From NCBI GenBank assembly GCA_029880325.1, contig JAOUOP010000070.1, positions 1-36,370 on the forward strand: a stretch of DNA of 36,370 bases, read 5' to 3'. This DNA comes from Myxococcales bacterium. Its GTDB lineage: Bacteria; Myxococcota_A; Polyangia; Polyangiales; JAFGIB01. Positions 16,228 to 25,504 of this stretch are shown here, piece by piece (the first letter of the stretch is position 1; the number at the start of each line of letters is the position of its first letter). Position numbers and translations under genes: made by a program. The notes under the pieces were generated by a model. It ran no database searches. It saw nothing but the letters and a program-made list of their open reading frames with translations, and was not told where the DNA came from.

Positions 16228-17202
16228 CTACCGCCGCCGCGCTTGGATCGACACGCTGACCTGGGCCCGGTCGGCGATTTTCTGGCCAACCCGTTCGAGG
16301 GCGCCCGCCAGAAAACGGCCGGTGAGGTCGCGCGGTTTGATCTGATGCCGTGACAGGGAGACCGATAGTGGCTTCTTGGTGCTGATCTCGACGCCGGTCG
16401 GCGCATCGGGGCTGCCCTCGAACCGCAGCTCGACCTCCACCCTCTTCGCCGCCTCGATGCCGTGGAGCGTCAAGGTTCCTGCGACCGTGGCGACGGCCTT
16501 CATGCTCGCATCCAGGCGCTCCGGCTCGACACGCTCGATGCGCTCGATGCTGAAGACGGCCTGAGCGTATTTGGCCCGTACGGCCGACGAAACTTCACGG
16601 CCGATCTCCATCCAGTTTTTCGCGTGCTCGGTCTGCTTGGCGTCCTTGCCGGAATCGCCAAAGGTGTGGGTCCGGAGGTCGCCGAGGTCCATGCTCACCC
16701 GGCCGCCGGTTTCGCGCAGGTCGGCAGCATCGACCTTCAACTCTCCGTCAAACCGTGTCCAGCGACCTTTGATCTTTTCGAGCGGTGCGTCGATCAGAAA
16801 GCTGGCGCGGCCACTGCCCACGATCGCAAAGCGGCTCGCACCCACGCCAGGCTTGCTGCGCGGCGCAAGGGACTCGGCCGCCGCACTCGCACCGCTCGCA
16901 GCCGACCGCTTGTGCCGCTTGGCGGCTGGCTCCCCAGCCGAGGCCGCCGCCGAAACCCGAGGCTCCTCGCCCGCTGCCTCGACGGTCGCCGGCCCCTGGC
17001 CCGCCGCCTCTTGCGACAGGACCACCTCGGCGCGGGCCCGATCCGTCGGTGCCGCTGCGGCCGCCGCAGTCGGCTGCAGCTCGGCTGCGGGCTCGGCGGC
17101 CGTCTCCTCCGGAGGCGCACTCCCCCCCTGCGCCACAGAGCACCCCCACGCACATGCCGCCACGAGCAGAACCGAAAGGATTGACTTGTAAACGACGGAC
17201 AT
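16228..17202 (-). CDS. YceI-domain lipoprotein
   Basis: 324 residues. The N-terminus (MSVVYKSILSVLLVAAC) is a lipoprotein signal; Cys17 (VAAC) is the best lipid site, with Cys21 as an alternative. Residues about 22-120 are an Ala/Pro/Glu-rich, probably unstructured linker. Residues about 123-310 form a YceI-like lipocalin barrel: SFLIDAPLEKIKGRW, FDGELKVDAADL, MDLGDLRTHTF, KNWMEIG, then AVATVAGTLTLHGIEAAKRVEVEL. YceI proteins bind isoprenoid or other amphiphilic lipids in the periplasm and are usually free soluble proteins of about 190 residues, so lipid anchoring plus a 100-residue tether is unusual. GGAG eight bases before ATG 17202 supports the start. It lies 143 bp downstream of another minus-strand gene. 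Confidence 0.85.
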   Translation of the reverse strand: MSVVYKSILSVLLVAACAWGCSVAQGGSAPPEETAAEPAAELQPTAAAAAAPTDRARAEVVLSQEAAGQGPATVEAAGEEPRVSAAASAGEPAAKRHKRSAASGASAAAESLAPRSKPGVGASRFAIVGSGRASFLIDAPLEKIKGRWTRFDGELKVDAADLRETGGRVSMDLGDLRTHTFGDSGKDAKQTEHAKNWMEIGREVSSAVRAKYAQAVFSIERIERVEPERLDASMKAVATVAGTLTLHGIEAAKRVEVELRFEGSPDAPTGVEISTKKPLSVSLSRHQIKPRDLTGRFLAGALERVGQKIADRAQVSVSIQARRR

Positions 17203-17345
17203 GGGCTGTCTCCAGACTCGTGCGACTTCCAACCGGCACCGGTCGAGCAGGCCTCGACACGCGCAACGCTCGCCCACAGCTCAGCCATGGTCCCGACATC
17301 AACGCTGAGCGATCTCCATTAAATACGCTCGCATGCAGCCAAGCG

Positions 17346-18680
17346 TTACAAGCGCCAACCTCTTTCAGCCCGGGAACCGAGGCGCGCCACAGCTCCAAGC
17401 AGCTTCAGCGCCCGGTCCTCGCCCGCCCGGCGCAGCAAGCGTCGCGAAATCGTTCCAGGTCGCTCACGTTCGATCACAGCCCGCAACCCTTCGACGTCGA
17501 GGCTTCCCTCGGCCATGACCCGTGACCAGCCGGGCCGCGCGAGCCTGCGGTAGAGAAGCAGGTCGACGACACGACGCAGCGCTGCGACACCCAGCGCCGC
17601 AGCGGGCAACGTGGCCAGCGCCCAAGGCCCCAACGCAACGTAGCCTACCAGGGTTGCGGCGATGGCCCCCACGGCTCCGGCACGCACCAGATGGGTCAAC
17701 GGATCAGTCGCCGCGCTACGCTCGACGCGCGCCAACGCCGCGGCCTGTTCGACTTCAGCATCTTCCGGGCCCCCAACCAAATCGCCCGTCGTAGCCACCT
17801 CCAAAAGCAATGCCTCGAGCCAGACCACCAAGCTCGCCGATGTGTAGGCCGCGATCTGAAAGACACGCAGATACACTTGTGGTTGCGACAGCAGATCCTC
17901 GACCAGCTCTCGCCGCAAGGCCTCACCAAGCTCCAAGCTGGCAACCGAACCAAAACGAACGATGCGCTCGAGCGGACGCGGACACTGCACCTGCTCTCCC
18001 ACGCGCGACCACATCGGCCGCGTGCGATGGGCGGCCATCAGGTCGCTCACCAATGCCTGCACGCCCGGCCCGGCCCCCGCGCTCGTCGGCTCCACTCCAA
18101 AGCCTCGCGCCAGCTCCATGACACGTTCAGGCCGATCGAATAGCGCCACTCGCAGGGTCGCCAGCGCGAGCGCGCGCAACTCCGGATCGCTTCCAGCCGC
18201 GCGCCCCAGCTCGGCCTCCTCGAGCGCCTCGAGCGCCTTGTCCGTATCAACTTGCAGCTGACCCAACAGGCGCAGCCTCAGCAGATCGCGCGCGCCATCC
18301 AGGTCCTGCTGGCGGCTGAGCGTACGCCAACCGAACTCATCGCCAGCGACGAAGCGCATGAGGTCACTTCGACTCACCACTTCAAACAACTCTGGCAGCA
18401 GCGGCGCGCCATGGGCCAGCCCGCGCGACAGCCACGCCATCCACACCTGCTCGGAGCTGGGCGCGCCGATCTCGAGCCGGATGGCGTCGAGGTAAACCTC
18501 GGCGTCAGCACGCTCGGCCACCGCCCGCCGCGCCAGGATCTGCCGGGCCTCCTCCAGCTGTCCCTGTTCCCCCAGGATTCCAAGCCGCCGGTTGGCGAAG
18601 CGGTCGACGTCGAACTCCGGCTCCCGCTCGAGCAGCCGGACCCGCGGCTCGAACGGACTGGTTTCAGCAGGGACGTCCAT
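17346..18680 (-). CDS. Hypothetical protein with C-terminal membrane hairpin
   Basis: 444-residue protein that I do not recognise. Residues 1 to about 320 are mostly helical and Leu/Ala/Arg-rich, with a few TPR-like pieces (LGILGEQGQLEEARQILARR; ALEALEEAELGRAAGSDPEL). A hydrophobic pair at about 333-372 (GAIAATLVGYVALGPW, LATLPAAALGVAAL) looks like two membrane helices with a short turn. A basic cytoplasmic tail follows (RRLLRRAGEDRALKLLG). ATG 18680 was preferred over one at 18779 because a good promoter at 18710-18738 would place the transcript start between the two. It is divergent from the GltJ-like gene, so a shared function is possible but unproven. Confidence 0.7.
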   Translation of the reverse strand: MDVPAETSPFEPRVRLLEREPEFDVDRFANRRLGILGEQGQLEEARQILARRAVAERADAEVYLDAIRLEIGAPSSEQVWMAWLSRGLAHGAPLLPELFEVVSRSDLMRFVAGDEFGWRTLSRQQDLDGARDLLRLRLLGQLQVDTDKALEALEEAELGRAAGSDPELRALALATLRVALFDRPERVMELARGFGVEPTSAGAGPGVQALVSDLMAAHRTRPMWSRVGEQVQCPRPLERIVRFGSVASLELGEALRRELVEDLLSQPQVYLRVFQIAAYTSASLVVWLEALLLEVATTGDLVGGPEDAEVEQAAALARVERSAATDPLTHLVRAGAVGAIAATLVGYVALGPWALATLPAAALGVAALRRVVDLLLYRRLARPGWSRVMAEGSLDVEGLRAVIERERPGTISRRLLRRAGEDRALKLLGAVARLGSRAERGWRL

Positions 18681-18709
18681 GGGCCGGCGATCTCGAAGAT
18701 TTACAAGTA

Positions 18710-18738
18710 ATTCTAGGGTTTTATGAAAATCAGGACAA
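18710..18738 (-). promoter_or_regulatory. Sigma70-like promoter for the membrane-hairpin gene
   Basis: Read on the minus strand: -35 TTGTCC (18733-18738), a 17-bp spacer, and -10 TAGAAT (18710-18715). That is 4/6 and 5/6 matches at the ideal spacing, in a locally A+T-rich segment. The transcript would start near 18703, about 22 nt before the chosen ATG. Confidence 0.55.
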
Positions 18739-18930
18739 GCGCTGACCGGGGGTGGTCTCGTGTGGGAAATATCGTACAATCGTGCTGAATTCGGTACTTT
18801 GATGATGGGACCTCTTGTCTAATGTGCACGAATGGTTCACTGTCCCAATTTAGGCACACTTGTGTAGGTTCTCGGATAGCTCTGGAAAAGTCCGAGATGT
18901 GTGACGACGTAGGTGTCGCGAGGGAGTGCG

Positions 18931-20778
18931 ATGAAGGTTGTATGTGAGAGTTGTCGCGCGAAGTATCTGATCCCCGACGAGCGCGTAGCCGGCCGCAAGG
19001 TCAAAATCCGCTGCCGCAAGTGCCAGGCCTCGATCCTGGTGCGGGGTGACATGGCGGGCGTCGCCGAAGCCGATGGCTCGGCGCCACCGACCACTGCTGC
19101 TATCGACGAATGGCATGTGAGCATCGACGGCGAGCAGCACGGCCCCTATGGCATCGAGCAGCTGGCCGACCTCTTCCAGTCGGGGCAGCTCGCCTGGGAT
19201 GTCTACGTCTGGCGCGAGGGTCTGGCCGACTGGCAGCCCGCTTCAGAGGTCCAGGAGCTGCTGGCGCGCCTCGAGGTCGCGCGCGGCGCGTCGCTGCCTC
19301 CAGTGACCGAAAAGCTCGGGGAGCTGGAAGACGACAACCCCACCACCATGTTCCAAAGCGACAGCTTCGCCCCCAACGACGGGCTTCGCCCCTCGGCCCG
19401 CGAGTCATTCTCGGCGGCGGCCGCGGCCAACCGGGTGCGCACCGACAGCATCGCGCCCGCGGCGGTGACCAGCCCCGACTTCGGCGAGCCCTCCGCCAGC
19501 ACCCCCCCCCACCAACACCCCCGCGCCAGCACGCTCACCGGTGAGCGCCACGAGGACTCGGTGCTGTTTTCGACCAGCAATCTGCAGCAGGCGGCCCAGA
19601 GTTCGATTCCGATGCAAAAGCCCGGCTACGCCCACGACGAGGGCTCAGGCCTGATCGACATCCGCGCCCTGGCCTCCCTGGCCAGCAGCAGTCAGAGTTC
19701 ACCACCAGCCTCGGCCAGCGCAAACCTGGGCGGCGGCCTGGGGGGCCAGGACGACGAGGATCGCGAAGGCGCCCTGTTGCACCTTGCCAACCACACCGGC
19801 TCCTTCGGTGCCATCGACACCTTCAGGCCGGTGACCCAGCCCGCCGGCCGCTCGGCCAGTCTGCCGCTGGCGATCGTGGCCGCCGCAGCCCTGGTGGCCG
19901 CGGGCGTCTTCGGAGCCGTTTACATCACGCGTGCGCCCGAGGCTCCGGCGGCCCAGGTCGGTGCGGAGCAGCCAGCGATCGCGCTGGCGGCCGCCGCAGC
20001 CGCCGCAGCCCCCCCGGCCGCCGCAGCCCAACCCCAGGCGGCTCCGGAACCGACACAGGCTCCCGACGAAGCCCCCATCCCCGAGGCGACCGAAGCCACA
20101 GACGAAGCCGAAGCAGCCCCCTCCGAGGCCGCAGCCCAAGCCCCGGCCACAGCCGGTGCCCAGTCCGCCAAGCCCGCCCCCGGCAGGGCGCCGCGCAAGG
20201 CCCGCGGCGGTTCGCGCAACGCCAAACTGGCCGCCGACAAGGACAAGGACGACCTGCTGGCCGAGCCGGCCGCGGACGAAGCTCCGAAGAAGACCGCCAG
20301 CCTCGACGATGTGCTCCTGGGCGGCCCCTCGAAGAGCGAGGAAAAGAAGAAGGAAGCCGAAGCCGCCGAAGCCGTGGCCACCACCGCCGAGCCGGCGGCC
20401 ACCAAGCCCAAGGCCGGCAGCCGCAGCATCGATGACCTGCTCGACGGCGCCGTCGACAAATCGAAGGCGAAGACCGCGGTCAGCGCATCGGCCGGCGAAA
20501 GCGCCGGCAGCGACCTGCCCAAGACGCCCACACGAGACGAGGTGCTGCGCATGATGAAGAGCGTCAGCCCCAAGGTCAAAGCCTGCGCCACCGACGGCAC
20601 CTCGGGCACCGCCAGCGCCGCCATCACCGTCGCCGGCCCCAGCGGCCGCGTCACCAACGTCAAGGTCACGGGCATCCAGGGCCCTGTGGGCTCCTGCATC
20701 GCGCGCGAGATCCGCTCGCTGAGCTTCCCGAAATTCAGCAAGCCGAGCTTCGCCTTCAACTTTCCATTCAAGCTTTGA
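18931..20778 (+). CDS. GltJ/AgmX-like zinc-ribbon, GYF and TonB-like protein
   Basis: 615 residues in four parts. (1) An MJ0042-type zinc ribbon with Cys5, Cys8, Cys28 and Cys31. (2) A GYF-type domain at about 60-112 (EWHVSIDGEQHGPYGIEQL ... W..G...W.PA). (3) A long polar region and a single membrane helix at about 311-333 (LPLAIVAAAALVAAGVFGAVY). (4) A periplasmic Ala/Pro/Glu-rich spacer and a C-terminal domain at about 531-615 (TRDEVLRMMKSVSPKVKAC ... GSCIAREIRSLSFPKF) of the AgmX/TonB-like type. In Myxococcus the same order makes GltJ, in which ZnR and GYF act as a switch with MglA in gliding focal adhesions. No other glt gene is present here, so it may be a paralogue. GGGAG before ATG 18931 fixes the start. 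Confidence 0.85.
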   Translation: MKVVCESCRAKYLIPDERVAGRKVKIRCRKCQASILVRGDMAGVAEADGSAPPTTAAIDEWHVSIDGEQHGPYGIEQLADLFQSGQLAWDVYVWREGLADWQPASEVQELLARLEVARGASLPPVTEKLGELEDDNPTTMFQSDSFAPNDGLRPSARESFSAAAAANRVRTDSIAPAAVTSPDFGEPSASTPPHQHPRASTLTGERHEDSVLFSTSNLQQAAQSSIPMQKPGYAHDEGSGLIDIRALASLASSSQSSPPASASANLGGGLGGQDDEDREGALLHLANHTGSFGAIDTFRPVTQPAGRSASLPLAIVAAAALVAAGVFGAVYITRAPEAPAAQVGAEQPAIALAAAAAAAAPPAAAAQPQAAPEPTQAPDEAPIPEATEATDEAEAAPSEAAAQAPATAGAQSAKPAPGRAPRKARGGSRNAKLAADKDKDDLLAEPAADEAPKKTASLDDVLLGGPSKSEEKKKEAEAAEAVATTAEPAATKPKAGSRSIDDLLDGAVDKSKAKTAVSASAGESAGSDLPKTPTRDEVLRMMKSVSPKVKACATDGTSGTASAAITVAGPSGRVTNVKVTGIQGPVGSCIAREIRSLSFPKFSKPSFAFNFPFKL

Positions 20779-20779
20779 G

Positions 20780-20810
20780 CTTGCTTTTGGCGGTTTTCGC
20801 CAAAAGCAAG
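20780..20810 (+). terminator. Strong hairpin after the GltJ-like gene
   Basis: A perfect 13-bp stem (20780-20792 with 20798-20810) around a 5-nt GTTTT loop starts 2 nt after the stop codon. No T-tract follows (TCGAGTTC), so it may terminate weakly, protect the 3' end, or both. It is the clearest hairpin in the window and separates this gene from msrA. Confidence 0.6.
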
Positions 20811-20865
20811 TCGAGTTCAGGCAAGCTCTCGCCACACCCTTCGACCCAGCTCCGGAGGCCGCAGC

Positions 20866-21512
<647 letters not shown>

Positions 21513-21516
<4 letters not shown>

Positions 21517-22688
21517 GCGCCACCGATTCCCCGCTGTCGGGCCTGCGCGTGCTCGACCTGACGCGCGTGCTGGCCGGCCCCTATGTGGGCCGCATGCTCG
21601 CAGACCTGGGAGCCGAGGTGGTCAAGGTGGAGCCGCCCGAAGGCGACGTCTCGCGCAAGTGGGGGCGCATCATCGCGGGCCTCAGCGGCTACTACACCCA
21701 ACAAAACGTGGGCAAGCGCGGCATCTGCGTCGACCTCAACACCGAGGCCGGCCCGGAGCTCATCGCGCGCCTGGCCGAGCAGGCCGACATCGTGATCGAA
21801 AACTTCCGCCCCGGAGTGCTGGCCCGCTACGGCCTGGCCTACGAGCAGCTGCGGGCGCGCAATCCGCGCCTGGTGATGGCCTCGATCAGCGGCTTCGGCC
21901 AGGACGGCCCCGAGGCCCAGCGCCCCGCCTACGCGGCCGTGGCCCACGCCGAAAGCGGTATCGTGCACCGCCAGGCCCACATCGACGGTGCAAAGCCCAC
22001 CGATCTGCGCGTCTCGGTGGCGGACATGAACGCGGCGCTGCACGCCCTGGTCGGTCTCTTGGCCGCCGTGGTCATGCGCCAGCGCACCGGCCGCGGCCAA
22101 CACGTGGACATCGCCATGGTCGACACCATGGTCGCCACCGACGACTACGTGCACCTGGCCCTCGACGGCGTGCGCGAGGAAGCGGGCGTGGTGGTCAACG
22201 AGGTCTGGGACGTGGTGGGTGGCCCGATCCTGATCGCCGGCGATTTTCGGTGGATCTGGCGTCAGCTGCACGAAACCCACGGCCTGAAGGACCCGACGCC
22301 CGAGGGCGCCAGCATCGAGGTCAAGTCCCGCTGCCGGCACCAGGCGGTGGCCGACTTCTTCGCCGGCTTCGACGATCGCGGCGCGCTGCTACAGGCCCTG
22401 TCGCGCGCCAACCTGGCGGTGGGCGAGATCAAACCGACCAGCCAAGCCCTGCAGTCCACGACCCTCGAGGCCCGTGGCTCGATCGCAAGCGTCAGCGACA
22501 GGGCCGGCGGCAGCCGCCGCGTGGTGCAGAGCCCCTACCGCTATTCAGACGCCCAAAGCGGCGCCAACCCCGAGGGCGCACCGCGCCGGGGCGAGCACAA
22601 CTGGGCGGTGCTGCGCGCCTGGCTGTCGCTGCCGGACGACGAGATCGCCGCGCTCGAAACCGCCGGCACACTGCTGTCGGAGGCTTGA
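21513..22688 (+). CDS. CaiB/BaiF (class III) CoA-transferase
   Basis: 391-residue family III CoA-transferase, which exchanges CoA between carboxylic acids. Hallmarks are the N-terminal LSGLRVLDLTRVLAGPYVGR, LADLGAEVVKVEPPEGD, NVGKRGICVDLN, ADIVIENFRPG and SGFGQDGP, plus a catalytic-position Asp171 in SVADMNAALHAL. The substrate cannot be told; this family covers carnitine, oxalate, bile-acid, 2-methylacyl and citramalyl substrates. GTG start at 21513 overlaps the msrA stop by 4 nt. Twelve bases after its stop the convergent nitroreductase gene ends. Confidence 0.93.
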
Positions 22689-22702
22689 GCGGCTTCCAAC
22701 GC

Positions 22703-23356
22703 TCAACGCGGCTCGATCACCTCGGGATCGAAGCGCTCGAAGAAGAGCACCTCATCGACCGACTTGCGCCGGGGCCGCCCGTAGCGCCCCCGGGGCCAGC
22801 CGATGGGCAGCATGGCCGAGCTGGGGATCTTCTCGGGCAACCCCAGGTATTGGTCGATCTCGCGACCGAAGGCACGGTGCACGGTGGTCAGCGAGGCCCC
22901 CAGGCCCACCGCCCGACACGCCAACAGGATGTTCATGATGCAGGGAAAGAGCGCCTGGCTCTGCTCCTGGCCACGCCGCGTCCAACCGGCCACAAAGAGC
23001 AACACCGGCGCCTCGTGCAGGTGCTCGGCCAGGTGCACGGCGGCGGCGATGTTGCGGCGGCGCTCCTCGGGGAAGTCGGGCCCCTCGGCGGCCTTGCGCG
23101 CCGGCGCGATGTAGAGCTCGAAGGCCCGGCGGTAGCGCTCGGCGATGAAAGCCCGGCGCTCGGGCTCGGTGACCGCGATCATGTACCAGGGCTGGCGGTT
23201 GCCGCCGCTGGGCGCGAAGGTGCCGGCTTCGCAGACCTTGCGGATCAAGGCCTCGGGCACCGGGTCGGGGCGCAGGCGCCGGATCGCGCGCGTGGTGCGA
23301 ATGCCCTCCAGTAGCGGCACCTCTTCGCCGAGGCGCTCCAGGTCGATGTCGTGCAT
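22703..23356 (-). CDS. Nitroreductase-family FMN oxidoreductase
   Basis: 217 residues. The N-terminal flavin-binding signature is present (EGIRTTRAIRRLRPDPVP, CEAGTFAPSGGNRQPWYMIAV), as are the C-terminal family features (ALFPCIMNILLACRAVGLGASLTT and LPIGWPRGRYGRPRRKSVDEV). These enzymes use NAD(P)H and FMN to reduce nitro compounds, quinones or flavin-like substrates; the physiological substrate is unknown. ATG 23356 starts the recognisable family sequence (MHDIDLERLGEEVPL) and has no clear ribosome site. An upstream in-frame ATG near 23430 would collide with the divergent gene. Confidence 0.9.
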   Translation of the reverse strand: MHDIDLERLGEEVPLLEGIRTTRAIRRLRPDPVPEALIRKVCEAGTFAPSGGNRQPWYMIAVTEPERRAFIAERYRRAFELYIAPARKAAEGPDFPEERRRNIAAAVHLAEHLHEAPVLLFVAGWTRRGQEQSQALFPCIMNILLACRAVGLGASLTTVHRAFGREIDQYLGLPEKIPSSAMLPIGWPRGRYGRPRRKSVDEVLFFERFDPEVIEPR

Positions 23357-23429
23357 GACCGCGATGCTGGCATGGCCGCTTTGCTGGCGCCATCCGATCC
23401 TCCAGGCCCCTCGCAGCGGCCGAGCAGCC

Positions 23430-24308
23430 ATGCTACTCATGGGCATGGCACAGGGCGCCCTGCTGCGTTTTCTGGACCTGCTCAGGCAAGAGCTCGGGGC
23501 TGATGATGCGCGCGCGGAGGTGGGCGGCCGAAGGCCCGATGACGCGCGGCTTTTGTGGAGCGAGCTGCCGGGCGGCTGGCGCCTGGTGGTGGTCTTCGAC
23601 ACCCCCCCCGAAGACCGCAAGGCCAAGCAGGAACACCTGCAGCGCCTGGTGGAGGGCTTCAGCCAAAGCGCCACCGACGGCAGTCTGCCATTCCCTTCCG
23701 ATCTGGTCGTCGACTCGGCCTTCCGACGTCTGGACGCCGCCCTGGAAGCGTTGCGCACGCGCACCGGCGGCGTGGCGGCGATGGTCGTGGACCTGCGCTC
23801 GCCGGTACTCTGGGGCAGCTCCGAGCCCCAGCGCCACGCCGGCGATGTCGAGCACCTGATGGAGCTTGGCGGCGTCCTGATCGCGGCGCGCGAGGCTGGC
23901 CTGGATCTGGACACGCTGCTGTCGCTCGATCCGAGCGATCTGGGCACGCGCCTGCGCGACCTGGGCATCGATGCCGACGGGGCCGGAGCCCTGGGCCGCA
24001 CCCTGGACGCCCAGCACGACAGCTCCTTGCGTCGCCACCTGCTGGCAGCGCTGGCGGTGGCCCGGGCGCGCGCCGAGGCCAACGCCCGCTCGCCCCGCTG
24101 GGCCCACCACGAGCCGCAATTCGGCTACTTCATTCGCAGCTTCGCCAATATCTACTTGCTGGTGGTGGTCTTCGAGGGCGCTTTCAGCGAGCTGCACGTG
24201 GAGTCGACGGTGCTGCATGCACTGCCGGCTATCGAACGGCTCTTGCTGTCGCTGCCGCCGCTGGATCCCAAGCCCCGCGGTGCGCGGGTGATCAAGCTGC
24301 GCGGCTGA
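23430..24308 (+). CDS. Hypothetical protein, possibly two roadblock/LC7-like folds
   Basis: About 292 residues, soluble. Two segments have the alpha-beta pattern of roadblock/LC7 domains: LDAALEALRTRTGGVAAMVV-D-LRSPVLWGSS (central) and FGYFIRSFANIYLLVVVFEG-AFSELHVEST, ending in ALPAIERLLLSLPPLDP. The first half, RLVVVFDTPPEDRKAK, is unassigned. Roadblock proteins commonly pair with small Ras-like GTPases such as MglA in Myxococcota, but this assignment is by fold pattern only. Three close ATGs (23430, 23439, 23445) are possible starts and none has a good ribosome site. It is first in a plus-strand run with the SGNH hydrolase (13 bp on) and the glycosyltransferase. Confidence 0.6.
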   Translation: MLLMGMAQGALLRFLDLLRQELGADDARAEVGGRRPDDARLLWSELPGGWRLVVVFDTPPEDRKAKQEHLQRLVEGFSQSATDGSLPFPSDLVVDSAFRRLDAALEALRTRTGGVAAMVVDLRSPVLWGSSEPQRHAGDVEHLMELGGVLIAAREAGLDLDTLLSLDPSDLGTRLRDLGIDADGAGALGRTLDAQHDSSLRRHLLAALAVARARAEANARSPRWAHHEPQFGYFIRSFANIYLLVVVFEGAFSELHVESTVLHALPAIERLLLSLPPLDPKPRGARVIKLRG

Positions 24309-24321
24309 CGCGGGCCGCTCC

Positions 24322-25503
24322 GTGATCGACCACGTGCTCGCGGTGACGAACGAGCCCCGACCGGCGCGGCGACCGTCCCTTCGCCGAGCTTTGCTGCTGC
24401 GGCTGCTGTCGCTGACCCTGGGGTCGCTGGCGGCCCTGTGCCTGTTGGAAGTGGGACTGCGCATCGTCGGCTACGCCGGCGCCGAGGAACGCGCCCAGAG
24501 CCGCTTCGACGCCCGCTACGGCACCGTGCGCAAGGACAGCTGGATCTTCGACTTTCAGATCGACCCCAGGCGCCATCGCGCCGTGGAGCTGCGCGGCCAG
24601 CACATCGAGCTGCAAAAGCCCGCCGGACAGCGACGCGTGCTCTTCGTCGGCGACTCGGCCACCGAGGGGGCCTTTGTGCCCATCGAGGCCTCCTATCCGC
24701 TGCGCTTTCAACAGCTGCTGGACGCGCGCGATCCCGAAAACCGCGTGCGCGTCATCAACGCTGGCGTCTGGGGCATGACCACCATCGACGAGTACCATCT
24801 ACTGCGCGACAAGCTGCTGCCGCTGCAGCCGGACGTGGTCATCGTCGGCGTTTTCATGGCCAACGACATCAACTTCAACCTCGCCCACGGGCGCAAGCAG
24901 CTGCGCTTGCAGGCGCCGGCCTGGAGCCATTGGGTGCGCCAGCACTCGGCCCTGGGACACATGCTCTTTCTGCGCGCCCTGTCCTTCAACGCGCGCCACC
25001 GATGGCTCGGGCCCGAGACCCTGGGAGCGCGCTGGGTACCGGCGCCACTGTCACGGGTCGACGCGCGCGGCCTGCACATGCTCAGCTACCCGGCCGGCGA
25101 GCTCGCCCTCTACCTGCGAAAGCCTTCGGCCCTGGTCGACGAGGCCTATGACGTGATGGAGCAGGTGCTCGGCGACTTCATCGCGCTGGGCCGGCAGCAC
25201 GGCTTTTCTGTGCGGCTGTTGCTCATCCCCACGCCCTCGAGCGTGGTCGGGCGCCTTGCGATCCTGCACCATCCGGAAATCCTGACGACCCTGCGCGAGC
25301 AGGGCATCGAGGTCGACGCAAGCGAGCTCGATTTCGGACTGCCCACGCGGCGAATGCTGGCTCTATGCCAGAAGCTGGAGCTGCCCTGCGTCGATGCGCG
25401 GCCGGCCATGAAGCGCCTCGGCCTTGCCGCCTTCTTCCGCGGTGACGAACATCCGAACGAAGCGGGTCATCGGATCCTGGCCAAGGCATTGCTCGCACCC
25501 TGA
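24322..25503 (+). CDS. Membrane-anchored SGNH/GDSL-type hydrolase
   Basis: 393 residues. A basic N-terminus and one hydrophobic segment (about 26-50, LLRLLSLTLGSLAALCLLEVGL) anchor the protein, with the catalytic domain outside. SGNH blocks: GDSATEG with Ser112 as nucleophile, NAGVWGMTT carrying the Gly block, FMANDIN carrying the Asn block, and FRGDEHPNEAGH with Asp375 and His377. The last block has D-x-H rather than D-x-x-H spacing, as in several polysaccharide O-acyl esterases and AlgJ/X-like proteins. It probably removes or transfers acyl groups on a surface polymer. GTG start at 24322. The next gene begins one base after the stop, so they form an operon. Confidence 0.85.
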   Translation: MIDHVLAVTNEPRPARRPSLRRALLLRLLSLTLGSLAALCLLEVGLRIVGYAGAEERAQSRFDARYGTVRKDSWIFDFQIDPRRHRAVELRGQHIELQKPAGQRRVLFVGDSATEGAFVPIEASYPLRFQQLLDARDPENRVRVINAGVWGMTTIDEYHLLRDKLLPLQPDVVIVGVFMANDINFNLAHGRKQLRLQAPAWSHWVRQHSALGHMLFLRALSFNARHRWLGPETLGARWVPAPLSRVDARGLHMLSYPAGELALYLRKPSALVDEAYDVMEQVLGDFIALGRQHGFSVRLLLIPTPSSVVGRLAILHHPEILTTLREQGIEVDASELDFGLPTRRMLALCQKLELPCVDARPAMKRLGLAAFFRGDEHPNEAGHRILAKALLAP

Positions 25504-25504
25504 C

